Shown here piece after piece: positions 34,561 to 45,500 of a stretch of 64,000 bases of DNA. A program made the position numbers and the translations under genes. Below the pieces are notes generated by a model. That model ran no database searches and was not told where the DNA came from. It was given only the letters and a program-made list of their open reading frames with translations. Source of the DNA: Cinclus cinclus. Its lineage: Eukaryota > Chordata > Aves > Passeriformes > Cinclidae. Positions within the stretch are counted from its first letter, which is position 1. Each line of letters starts with the position of its first letter. The stretch spans positions 1,339,201 through 1,403,200 of the forward strand of contig NC_085071.1 in NCBI RefSeq assembly GCF_963662255.1, given 5' to 3'.

Positions 34561-37100
34561 AGGACAGAGCTCCACAGCCGGGGGGCACAAGGACGAGCGT
34601 GTTCTTCATTAGTGTGGTCCTCTTACTCAGAAAATGGGTTTGTGTATTTCTTCCTTGTTTCAATTAAAACAATAACAAAAGTTCTGGAAGGCTGGTTTGG
34701 AATAAAAGAGGCAGCGGCGAATCTTGGGAATTATTCTGGAGGAGCTGCAGCTCTCCATGGCCTGGAGGAACCAGTGTCCCCCAGTTAGCAGGGATGCACA
34801 TTCCTTGCCTGCTGGTTTTTGATGTGAAGATGGAGCTTAGAGACATCTAGAAAGGCCAAAATACTTTCTAAATTTTGGGGGAAAAGCTAGAATATCCTCG
34901 CACTCCTAGTGCCAGGAACATTCCCAAAGCGCTCCTGAACCGGAGCTGTCCCGGTTCTGATGTTGCCTCAGGCCAAACGGGAGCTCTGGATTTGGAGCCC
35001 CGGGGAAGAAAGACACAACTGCTGTGCAGAGATCCCGGGCAAGCATGGAAATGTCACCAAAAATGTCCCCCCGAGCTCGTAAGACCCCCGTAGCCCAGCG
35101 GCTCTGTGTGGCCCGGCTCATCCCTCGCTGGGCTGGTTCAGAGCCCATGTCCCAGAGCACCAGCAGAGCACAGAGCTTTTCGCCCAGAGGAAAACCAAAA
35201 TGTCTGAGATTTTGGCTCTTGGCAGCTCTGCTGAGTGCTTTTTGGCTGGATGTCATGAGCACGTTTTTCTCCAGGCCCACAAAGCCCCCAGGGGGTGTTT
35301 GTGGCTGCAGGCTGTCCCTCTGAGGGTGACTGGATCCTCTGGTCCCTGCCCTGCCCCGGCAGCCCAAGGACAGCCACATCTGGCAGAGCCAGGAGTGCAG
35401 CAGAGCCCCGGCTCCAGCAGCAATTAAAAAGGGGGGAGAAGAAAGGGAAAAAGCCAATTACGTGTAATTGGATTCAGTAAACTGAATTATCTCCCCATTA
35501 AAGCCGTGCTTGTTTTTTAGATAGTGGGACATTCAAGCTATCAAAGGCATTAATTGATTCATCCCCCTTTTCAAGTGCTTTCTCAACAGTGCCTCTATTC
35601 AGGAGCTGCAACCTTTTGTTCCCGAGGGGAATGGGAATTATCCAGCCAGTGTTTATATCTTGGGAGCTCTATTCACTCCGGCTTTTTTGTCGTGGTGCTG
35701 TTTTAACTCAAAAAATCGAGCCGACACTTCTGCAAAACGTAATAGAAGGTTTATTTCTTCTTTTGTGCTGCCTTCAGTGCTGCTGGAGGTGTAATTTAAG
35801 CAGGGAGACTGGCAGAGGGGTGTTTGGAGGCTGGTTCCGAGGCAGTCAGATCCCAGACGTGGCAGCTCCACGGACAGGAGGGAAGCCAAGGAACACCAGG
35901 AGCTCCTCGGTGGTGCTGGGCAGCCTGGGCTGAACGTTCTCCGCAACTCCAGGGCGACACCGAGGCACTTCCTTAATGCCTGTGTCCTCTGCAGCCACAA
36001 GAAACACTGAATAAAGGATGTTCCATGCCCAGAGAGCATCCCAAAGGATTCCTGGACCCGTGCTGACCCCAAGGCTCGTGCAATGCCATAAATAAACGTT
36101 TCTGCACTACTGCGAGGGTGTTTCCAGAGCTAGGGGTGCCCAAGAATCGTCCTGTGCCTCTGTCCCTGTGCAGGACTGAGGACGAGGCCCCTCACATTTT
36201 TGTGCCTGCCCAAGTGCCCGCTGGGTGCTGGGAAAGCCTCGGAACCAGTCAGCTTAGAGGAGTTATTTAGGCAAATTGAAAGCATTATGTCAATTTGATG
36301 GGCAGAGTTTCAGGCCACAATGGTCCTATTGGCATTTCCCTCCTTCAGAATCAATAACTCCTAAAGGATTACAATTTAATTTTTAAAGGGTAATTCAATC
36401 AAGAATTTGAAAACAGAGGACATTCTTAAAATTAAACTTTAATCCAATTTAGTTCTTTTTAAAAATAGTACTTGCAGAAGAAAGGAGAGCAATTCCAAAC
36501 TACCCCTCACCTTGGACTGAAAGGGGAAACTTCTTCCATATTCCTGGTAGGAATCAGTCCCTTCACTTACCTTGAGTTGCTCTTGCCTTTAATTCTTCAA
36601 GGAATTACTGTTTCCACTAATTCCTTGAAAAAACATCTTCCCAAAATCCCAGAGTCCTGGCTGAGTTTGTCGCTGGTGACACCACCAGCATGCACTGATT
36701 CCTGTGAGTCTCCCCAGTGCAGTGGGAGAGGCTGACAGGGAAAAGCCAATTTTTTCCATGAAAATATTCCTGCTCTTTTCCATCTCCTGTTGCCTCTTTG
36801 GCCCAGTCCCAGGCAGCTCTGAAAGGAGTTAAAGGAAGAGATGGCACAGAAATGACACAGAAATGGCAAAGAGCAATTCTGAAACTTCCCCAATGAGCCT
36901 GCTCAGCTTTTCTCCAAGAAGAGACATTTTCATTGTTTCTTCTCCTGTTTTTCCTCCCTTGCTTCCCGGGCCCTAATCCTACTGTCCTTTAGGGTGAGGA
37001 ATCTCTGTCCAGTCAGTGACAGCAAATCCCAAATCAAACCATGGGTGACCACTGCAGATCCCATTCTGCAGCAGCCACGGTGACACTGCAGAAAGCAGAA
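34561..37100. other. 2.5 kb of unique sequence
   Basis: No gene recognised. 34890-35130 has raised CpG content (about 15 CpGs in 240 bp) without reaching a clear island. 36240-36470 is listed separately as a candidate regulatory block. Open frames up to 183 codons (34906-35457, minus) have no recognisable domain. Confidence 0.5.
36240..36470. promoter_or_regulatory. Candidate conserved noncoding element
   Basis: AT-rich, repeat-free stretch with 'gagttatttaggcaaattg', 'cattatgtcaatttgatgg', 'ggattacaatttaattttt' and 'gggtaattcaatcaag'. It stands out from GC-richer flanks and contains no long frame. This is judged from texture only. Confidence 0.25.
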
Positions 37101-37170
37101 GGTGACAAAGGATGACAAAGGGTGACAAAGGATGACAAAGAGTGACAAAGGATGACAAAGAGTGACAAAG
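37101..37170. repeat. Perfect 10-bp tandem repeat, seven units
   Basis: Seven consecutive 10-bp units alternate GGTGACAAAG or AGTGACAAAG with GATGACAAAG and show no indels. Each carries ACAAAG, the core bound by SOX and TCF/LEF HMG-box proteins, at a spacing of one helical turn. Sequence-specific binding is only a possibility. Minus frames reading Ser-Phe-Val-Thr-Leu-Cys-His repeats are compositional. Confidence 0.95.
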
Positions 37171-38779
37171 AGCTGCTGCAGCCCGAGAGAGCAAGAGGGG
37201 GGATCCAAACCCCACAATTCCTTTGGATTTCCTTAGGAAAACCTGTTAATCAAAGCCTCCCCTAAATTACCTTGTCTGTCAAGGCCATTCCAGGTGGAGC
37301 AGGTGACACCTGGCCCAGGGTGACAATAACGAGGATGACAATGAAGACAAGGCTCTGTGCTCAGAGCCTCCCAAACCTGTCTCAGCAGAGCTGTCCCCAT
37401 GGGGACACTACTCCTGGAGGAGTTGTCCCCGTCCAGAAAATCGAGGTGGAAACATTTCCTGCTCAGTATTGAAGACAATGGTTTTCTGTAGAGCTCTGGT
37501 TTCTGATCCCAGCTGGGCCACAGATGCTCGGAGGGAATTGTGAGGGAAAATGCACCAGAGGCCCCAAAGAGCTCGGAGGGAAATGGTCAGCAAGGGGTTT
37601 GGGGGAGGTGACATCTCAAGCCTGACAAACTGGCTGTAATTAACCATGGAGGGAATCAAGCACAAGGACCCTGCAGAGATTTTGTGTGGGTCTGAAGCTC
37701 TTGCAAGCTGAATTAAAACAGAGCACAAGAAATGGAAGGGAGGGAGTTCTGCTAAACCAAGCGATGAGAAGGGTCAGGAGAGGACTTGGCATCAAGATGA
37801 AATGTAAGAAAATATCATCATATCCATAGGGTCAATAAAGCCTTGGAGCAAAATCCAAGTAGAGAGGCACAGGTTCAGGTGGAAAACAGTCTGGGACAGT
37901 GAGCAGGTGATGCCAATCCCTCAGTCCTTGATTCCTGAGTATTTCCTTGCTCTCCACTGAGCTGAACACTCTTGAGTCAGAGGGGTTTGGGTGTCTGCAC
38001 CTCCTTGTGTGAATATATCCATAATGGCTGTTTTAAATGTAAAAATAATTAACTAAAACAGTAACTAATTAAAAATTATATATATAAAAGAATGAGGGAA
38101 AGGGTAGAGAGAGATGGGTTGTGGTTTTTTTCAAATTATCAAGAAATGAATTTTCATAGTTCTCTTTTTACTTTATGTGCCTGACACTTTTCATCTACCA
38201 AAAACACCCCCCAAACCCAAAAACTACTTAAATTTTTAAGATATTTTTTATATATTTTATTTATCTTTCTTGCTGATTATCTGAGTGTGCTGTCAGTTCC
38301 TGGCTGCAAACACAGTTTTGTCATAATCCCTTCAGAATAAAAAACCCCAGAAAACCCCCAGGAAAGCACAATATGAATTCCAATGATTTCTCCTTTACAA
38401 TTCAAGGCTCAAACAAGCAGTTGATTTGCAGTCATGGAGACACTTGCTGCAGGCTAATTAAAACCAACGTATTGTTGGCAGATCATTTATTGAGGGAAAA
38501 CAAATTGACAAAGGATAAATTAAGTTGCTACGCAATTAACTGAAAAAAAAAAAAAATCCTGGCTGAAATAGGAAATTATTCCAAACATTTATCAATATCT
38601 CAGCCAGGGCTGAATGAAGAAGTTTCAAGCACCCTGGAGAGAAAAAGAAGAAGAAGAAGATGGGGCTGAAATAATCTTGGAAGAATTCTGGGAGTCAAAT
38701 TTGAGGGGACAGTGGTGAAGGAAGCCAGAGCAGGGGGGAGATTCCATGAATTTGGCAGTCCAGGGCTTTGGTTGGTCCA
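37171..38779. other. Unique, largely AT-rich sequence
   Basis: No gene recognised. 38030-38300 is strongly AT-rich with (TA)n-like 'aaattatatatataaaag' and 'ttttttatatattttattta'. An A13 run lies at 38543-38555. GAA repeats occur at 38646-38659 just before the next CR1. Confidence 0.55.
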
Positions 38780-38998
38780 AGGACAGGAAAGAATTCCTGC
38801 CTGGGAGGGTGGGCAGGGCTGGGATGGAATTCCCAGAGCAGCTGTGGCTGCCCCTGGATCCCTGGCAGTGCCCAAGGCCAGGTTGGACATTGGGGACAGC
38901 CTGGGACAGGGGGAGGTGTCCTTGGGGTGACACTGGATGGACTTTGAGGTCCTTCCCAACTCAACCCATTCCATGATTCCATGATCTCTGTGATCCCA
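38780..38998 (+). mobile_element. CR1 LINE 3' end, young-looking subfamily
   Basis: Carries the same block as the copies at 4.4, 7.4 and 52.6 kb: 'gggtgggcagggctgggatg', 'gaattcccagagcagctgtg', 'cccaaggccaggttggacat' and 'agcctgggacagggggagg', followed by a tail 'ccttcccaactcaacccatt' and two ATTCCATG octamers. It is 5'-truncated earlier than the others (the 'gggacaggacacagg' part is absent or scrambled). Confidence 0.9.
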
Positions 38999-39427
38999 AA
39001 CCATTAAAATCACAGGAGGTTTGGCAATGGAACCTGTCCCAGGCTCTAAATTGTTCTGAATTTGGCATAAGAGCCCTTGGGTGGAGCAATTTCCCTCTCT
39101 GACACATTCCCACCAAAAATCCTCAGTGTAGGATCGCTCCAACCTGGGGAAGGAGGAGCTGCCCTGGCAGGAACGCTGGAAATCCCTTCCAGGTGAAACC
39201 TCTCCTCCCTTTGGAGGTTTGAGCCCAGCTGGTGGGAGCTGTCTCCTCTGGCCCTGTGGAACAGCAGCTCCTGGGAACACCAGCATCATTTTCCCTTCCC
39301 AGTCCCACAGCCCTGGCTGGAATTTGTGTTTAACACCTGCTGGGAAAAGCTTTTGGTGCTCAAGGAACAATCTGGAATTCCCTGTCTCCGAAAGTGGAAA
39401 ATGAGACCTGAACAAGAAGGGCACCAG
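38999..39427. other. Unique sequence between CR1 and minisatellite
   Basis: Nothing recognised. A 408-codon minus frame (38600-39826) spans this stretch, the CR1 and the 20/21-bp array; only chance keeps it open here. Confidence 0.55.
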
Positions 39428-39817
39428 CACTGTGGTTTGGGTGAGTTTCACTGGTTTTGGGATGGGATCCACTGTTTTTGGGATGGAATATACTGGTTTT
39501 GGTTGGGGTATACTGTTTTTGGGATGGGACACACTGGTTTTGGGATGGAATATGCTGATTTTGGTTGGAACACACTGGTTTTGGTTGGGATACATTGGTT
39601 TTGGGATGGGATGCACTGGTTTTGGGATGGAATATATGGATTTTGGTTGGGATACACTGTTTTTGGGATGGAATACACTGGTTTTGGTTGGGATACACTG
39701 GTTTTGGGTAGGATCCACTGGGTTTGGGTGGGTTTCACTGTTTTTGGGATGGGATCCAATGGTTTTGGGTGGGACATACTGGGTTTGAGTGGAACACACT
39801 GGTTTTTGTGTGGGATA
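39428..39817. repeat. 20/21-bp minisatellite, 19 units
   Basis: Nineteen units follow the pattern CACTGGTTTTGGGATGGGA plus two bases, nine of the eighteen best being 21 bp and nine 20 bp. Common variants are GTTTTTGGG, TTTTGGTTGGGA and GGAATA. Mixed lengths mean that the reading frame changes from unit to unit, yet both strands are nearly stop-free because the unit lacks stop triplets in most frames. Confidence 0.95.
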
Positions 39818-41289
39818 TTCTCCCACCTAGCCCAGAGAACAGAACCTGAGCTTTGATCCCCAAATCCATCCTTTGGTGCCTCGCTGAGCTTCTCTTTCCT
39901 GCTCTGCTGCTTTCCCTTGGCTTTTCAAGGTGTGACCACAAATGGAATAACAAAACAGATCAGCCACCTAACAGCTGCTGCTGCACTTGGGGCAATTCTG
40001 GATCATTTGAGAAAAAAAGAAAAAAAACCAAAACAACAACATCAAAAAAACTTTTTAAAAAGAAGAAGAAAATAAAAATAATTTGTTTTGTTTCACCAGG
40101 AAAGTGAGAATATCTGAATGAGAGTGGCTTCCAAACATAGGAACTCCTTGGGAAGCCACCTGGGAATGTTGTGTGCTGACCTCAGCCCTCCAGCTGGCAG
40201 AGATTTATCCCTGAACCCAGTGGGAATGTAAATTATATTCCAAATGATGGAAGCACAGCCAGCAGAGCTCCTCTGCATCAGCAGCTCTGGAATAATTTGG
40301 ATGGGAATTTGCAGAGTTCCATGGGAGCACCAAACTGATTCTGCTTTCAGCTGCAAATGAGAGGAAATTCAGGGAAACAGTAAAAAATATGTGAGTGCAA
40401 GGAGAGTGTGAAGGGAGATGGAGTTCTCTGAGATCCTGTCCTGCATTAAAAAATCATCCAGGAGGTGCCTGAGAGCAGAGCCTGGCTATGCCCTGAGGGG
40501 AGGTTTGGAGCTCTCTGTCCCACCTGGGACACAACACCCCCAAATCCCAGCACCCCCAGGGGATCTGCACCTGGAGAATGTGGAATTTCCTCCATCTCAG
40601 TTCCTCATGTATTTTTTTTTTGAGGATGAAATTATTTTAAATTATTCTTTCCCTCCTGCTTTTGATCTTTGGGGGCCTTCGTTGAACTGTTTGTTCAGGC
40701 TGGGAGGGCTCACCAGGGGCTGGGTGATTGCAATGATCAGGAGGAGGAGAAGTGGTTGAATATTGCAAAAACCCCCACTATGAAGGATTTTTTAACAAGA
40801 AGAGACCCGATTTTAATGGATTCAACAAGAAAAGACCTGATTCTACAAGTCTGACATTATTTTTTACATCAGAACTCCTCCACCGCCTCCACTGGAACTG
40901 TCTCTTCATGTGAGAAGAAAAATAAACTACAAATTACCTGAGAGACAGAACCTGAGACCACAGGTGAGATGTTCCCCAGGTGGGTTCTCTTGGTTAGTTG
41001 AATTTCTCTATTTGTGCCCTCAGCCTCTGTTGAAAACTGCAAACAGAATTTGGGGCAGAAAGATTTGTGTTTATCAGAGAGGAAAAATGGATTTTACTGT
41101 TTCAAAACAGCTTTTCTACTAAAAAAAAAGAAAAAAAAATGTTTGGTGGAGTGAAAGAAAAGTTTTTGTTTGTTTGGGTTTGTTTTTTTTCAGGACTAAA
41201 GGTGCTTCAGGAAAATGGCTGTTCTTCATGAAAATGCAATTCTTAGCAAAATAAAGATTCAGTAGAGAATTGCCAATAGAGATTCAATA
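39818..41289. other. Unique sequence with A-rich tracts
   Basis: No gene recognised. 40005-40085 is A-rich low-complexity ('gaaaaaaagaaaaaaaacc' through 'aaaaagaagaagaaaataa'), and 41118-41195 has A9 and T/G-rich runs. 41240-41310 repeats 'attcaataaagaattaaaa'-like phrases ('agattcagtagagaattgcc', 'agattcaataaagaatt'). Confidence 0.5.
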
Positions 41290-41767
41290 AAGAATTAAAA
41301 ACAGAGATTCAAGGGGGTCCCTTTTGCCCTTTGCTGGTAAGGGGTGATAGACCCAGGGTTTGCTTCACTCTATTCCCACACTTCGGCACCTGGAACTTCC
41401 TTCTGGCCACGCCATTCCGAAGGTTGAGGAGCACCAAAAGTAAGGCAGCTCAAACCAGATCTAGGTCTTGCAGCTCCAATCTACCGGTGCCAGGAGTCCC
41501 TGGGAATTTCAATCATCTTTATTACCTGCCTGTGACTCATTCGTGGGCCTGACTCAGTCTCCTCATTAGGACTTTTTGCCCTGTGGAAAACCCAGCCTGG
41601 CTTTTTCCAGAGCTCTGCATTCCATTTGATTTAAGGTCACTCTCAGCGATTTCCCTGCAGCTGTTCTGGCAGCTGTCCCTGCCCTGGCACAGCCGTGACA
41701 CAGCCCTGCCCCGGGCACAGCTGGAGCTAAATGTCACTGAGCCCTGCACTGGTGTCGCCAGGCCCTT
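41290..41767. other. Unclassified block with paired AP-1 motifs
   Basis: No gene recognised. Two exact TGACTCA motifs (AP-1/TRE consensus) lie at 41533-41539 and 41550-41556, 17 bp apart start to start. On the minus strand an AATAAAG follows at 41517-41523, and the block has an LTR-like density of motifs, but no terminal TG..CA or target duplication was identified. Confidence 0.35.
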
Positions 41768-42562
41768 CCCATTCCTGAGCCTGCCACCATTCCTGAGCCT
41801 TGTCACCATTCCTGAGCCTGCCACCATTCCTGAGCCTGCCACCATTCCTGAGCCTTGTCACCATTCCTGAGCCTGCCACCATTCCTGAGCCTTGTCACCG
41901 TTCCTGAGCCTGTCACCGTTCCTGAGCCTTGTCACCGTTCCTGAGCCTTGTCACCATTCCTGAGCCTTGTCACCGTTCCTGAGCCTGTCACCGTTCCTGA
42001 GCCTTGTCACCATTCCTGAGCCTTGTCACCATTCCTGAGCCTGCCACCATTCCTGAGCCTTGTCACCATTCCTGAGCCTTGTCACCGTTCCTGAGCCTTG
42101 TCACCATTTCTGAGCCTTGTCACCGTTCCTGAGCCTTGTCACCATTCCTGAGCCTGTCACCATTCCTGAGCCTGCCACCATTCCTGAGCCTTGTCACCAT
42201 TCCTGAGCCTGTCACCGTTCCTGAGCCTTGTCACCATTCCTGAGCCTTGTCACCATTCCTGAGCCTGCCACCATTCCTGAGCCTTGTCACCATTCCTGAG
42301 CCTTGTCACCGTTCCTGAGCCTTGTCACCATTTCTGAGCCTTGTCACCGTTCCTGAGCCTTGTCACCATTCCTGAGCCTGTCACCATTCCTGAGCCTGCC
42401 ACCATTCCTGAGCCTTGTCACCATTTCTGAGCCTTGTCACCATTCCTGAGCCTTGTCACCGTTCCTGACCCTGCCACCATTCCTGACCCCTGTCACCATT
42501 CCTGAGCCTGCCACCATTCCTGAGCCTTGTCACCCTTCTTGAGCCTTGTCACCATTCCTGAC
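41768..42562. repeat. 18/19-bp minisatellite with 224-bp higher-order period
   Basis: About 43 units alternate between CACCATTCCTGAGCCTTGT (19 bp) and 18-bp forms ending in CCTGC or CCTGT, with A/G variation in CACC(A/G)TTCC. The unit order around 41955-42179 recurs at 42179-42403, exactly 224 bp later and with about one substitution, so twelve units were duplicated as a block. It is noncoding on inspection. Confidence 0.97.
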
Positions 42563-45500
42563 CCTGCTGAGCACTGATGGAAAAATCTGCTGGCGTAGGT
42601 ACTGGGAATGTTTCTTCCTTATTTCATCCTGGGAAACTTCTCTCCCAGAGTATTTCTGGGGGAGAAAACTCTGCTGCAAGCAGAACGCGGTGTGCATCAG
42701 GGCAGCGTTTCATTAGCATGGAGATCAGATGGGCTCTGAAACCCCGAGAAAACCCAGCTGGAGAACAGCTCCAAATGAAATCCCCGCAGCACTTCTGGAG
42801 TGCTAGTGTTTGAGGAGAGCAAGCAGCTCGAGGCAGCAGAACTGGCTCTGATGAATTTAATCAGCAGTGGGAACTTTGTATGAGACAGAAGGAACTGCCC
42901 AGAGCCAGTTGCTGGAGCATATTGTGCTGGAACATATTTTATTTATTACCGAGTATTGTATCAGAAAGAATTTTCTTCAGATGCTCCCTTTGCTCCTTGT
43001 TTTTATTTTGTTTCTCTCATCTGTTCATCTCTCCTTGATGTTTGATGCATTTTTCATCCTCTGCCTTCACTGGGCTTTGCCTCTCTCCCTGTTTCCCAAA
43101 GTTTTCCTACGAATCTGTGTGATCCCATGAATTTGGGTTCCTCATGGAGGCTTTTGTCAGGGAAATTCCTCATCAGGGAATTCCTCCCAGAGCAAACCAG
43201 TGGGACTTTGAGGGTGCACCTGCCTTGAGCTGCATTTCCATGAAAGACCAGGTCCATCCACCCCAGAGCTCTGTGGAAATTCCAGGCACTAGTTCCATGA
43301 GGAAGAAGACAGCAGTGAAGAAGACTTGAGGGGATGTTCAGCTGCAGCAGAACTTGAGCCGGGTCTGGCCATTCCTCCTTGGGATTCCCAGGAAGGCAGA
43401 AAAAACATTTGGGCCTAGGATGGGTCTTTTTAGAGTCAGTTCTGTGGCTGTGTTGGGAAACCCCCAGAAACTGTGGTTATTTCTCTTTACTCCAGGCACT
43501 TTCAGGGTGCGCAGGCACCTGCTGAGCCCTGTCTATGTTTTATCATGAGCCTGTGGAGGCCTCTTGAGCCCTGGATTTGGGAAAAGCATCTCCAGCTCAG
43601 GCTGGGCTGGCCATGGAGAGCTGAGCACCCTGGAGAAGTTGATTTTTCATCCACCATGGATGGCCAGAGATGTGGAGATGTTAAAATGTCTCAAAAATTC
43701 AGCACCAAAAAAAAAAAATCTTCATGATGAAGCAACCAGCAACCAAAATCTTTATCCAGTCACTCCAGAGTCTGTGAGAAATTCTGGGCATGACAGGAAA
43801 AGTCCAGCCTAGATAACCTGGGGATGGTCTGGGACTCAATTTCCTGTGCTCAGGTTGGGAATAGTCCAGCCTGGATCATCTGGGGATGGTCTGGGACTGC
43901 CCTTCCCATGCTGAGCCTGGCAGGAACTGAACAGGCAGCACCTTTGAGTGGCCTCAGCACTGCCCTTCCCAAGCTCCTTTCTGGGACTCCCCAGCCTGAG
44001 CCAGCTCTTAGAGCAGGTCTGTGCAGGAGCAGAGGGTGAATTAACTGTGGGTTGAGTGGCTTGTACACTCAATTAACACTGTTAATGAGTGTCTTCAGCT
44101 GATGAACTCCCTCCATACCCAGGATTTTTCTTGTGGAGGAACCTCAGGCTGCTGGACCAGGTACCCCTGGATGGTTTTCTTGGAGCCACTGGAGCAGGAG
44201 GTGCTTGGGATTGGTGGCTGTTCCTGATCCAGCTGCAGCATTCCCAGGAGCTGGGTGGGAAGCAGAGGAACCTGGAGCACTGAGCTCAGCCCCGGAGGTC
44301 ACACAGGGCCTGGACCCAGCCCTGGGACCAATTTGGGCACAGGGAACAAAACCTGGAGCACTTGGGACTCATGACCTGAAACCTCCCACACAGGGCAGCT
44401 GCCTGAGGAGAGCAAGAAAGAGCAGATGAGATTTATTCTTCTTTCAAAAGCATTTATTTCCAGCCCACCAGCAGCCTGCTGAGCTGTTCTCACCAGAGGA
44501 TATAAATAGGAGCAATGCCCCGAGGTGTTGGACCTGGGGCTGGTCCTCAGCTCCTGACAAGGTTGAACACAGCTGGCTCTTCCTCTTCAGGCCTGGCCAC
44601 CACAGAGATGTGGTGACTCTGCCTCTCTTTAATCCTGGTTCTCTCTTATTTCTGTGTTCAGGCACCAGCTCTGCATCCACAGGGGTCTGGCTTTAGTTTC
44701 TTAAATCTTGTTTTTAGTACAGGGCTGCTCCTGTGGGCCATTCAAGAGTCCTTCTCTTTGGATTTCTTCATCCAAGGCCTTCCCCACCTCAAATTTCCAT
44801 CCCAATCCCTGTTTCCCCCCAGCCAGGAGGGAATGAAGGTCATTTGGGTGGAATTGCAAAACCTTGGAGTGGTGGCGGGGGGAGAAATGACTGGCAGGAA
44901 ATCAGCTCCAAAGGCTCTGAGTGGTTTATGGGAGCAAACCTTGTTCCCATTAAGAAAATCCAGATTTGTTGTGACATTGCGAGGCTGAGTGGGGTTGTGC
45001 ACAATATTTCCTTGGGATATCTGGCAGCTGGATCAGTGTTTAATATATCCATTAAATGCTATATCGAGATGTAAGAGCAGCCAATAAAACTTGTTTATTT
45101 ACCTCTGAAACCTCTGACAGAGCAGAGCCCATCACTCCCTGGATATATTTCCCCATTCCCATCTCCTAGCTATTGGGAATGACAGCAATAAAAGGAAGAG
45201 CCATAGATTTTCTCTCCCAGCCTGCATTTACTGTGGACAAAACAAAGCCTATCAAAATGCATTTATTTATTTATCTCTCCCTGGAGTGCACCCAGAGTGC
45301 AACGCCTGATGTGTTTGTACAATTGCATGGAATATCCAGGAGGGACCCATCACCCTCATCCTCCCCGAGCCCTTCCCTGTGATCCATCTCCAGGAAAAAC
45401 GGAGTCTTTTGGCTTTATTGGCTTTTATGGCCATGTTTATTATCCCTGTGCTGGGACAGCCAAGGGTCCCACCCTCTCCCCCCCCCCCGCTTCCAGCACC

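Noticed and set aside
38600..39826. 408-codon minus frame as a gene
   Set aside because: It joins CR1 3' UTR, unique DNA and a minisatellite whose unit lengths shift the frame.
41768..42562. CRISPR-like direct repeats
   Set aside because: Units are contiguous with no unique spacers, and the genome is vertebrate; the same holds for the other arrays.
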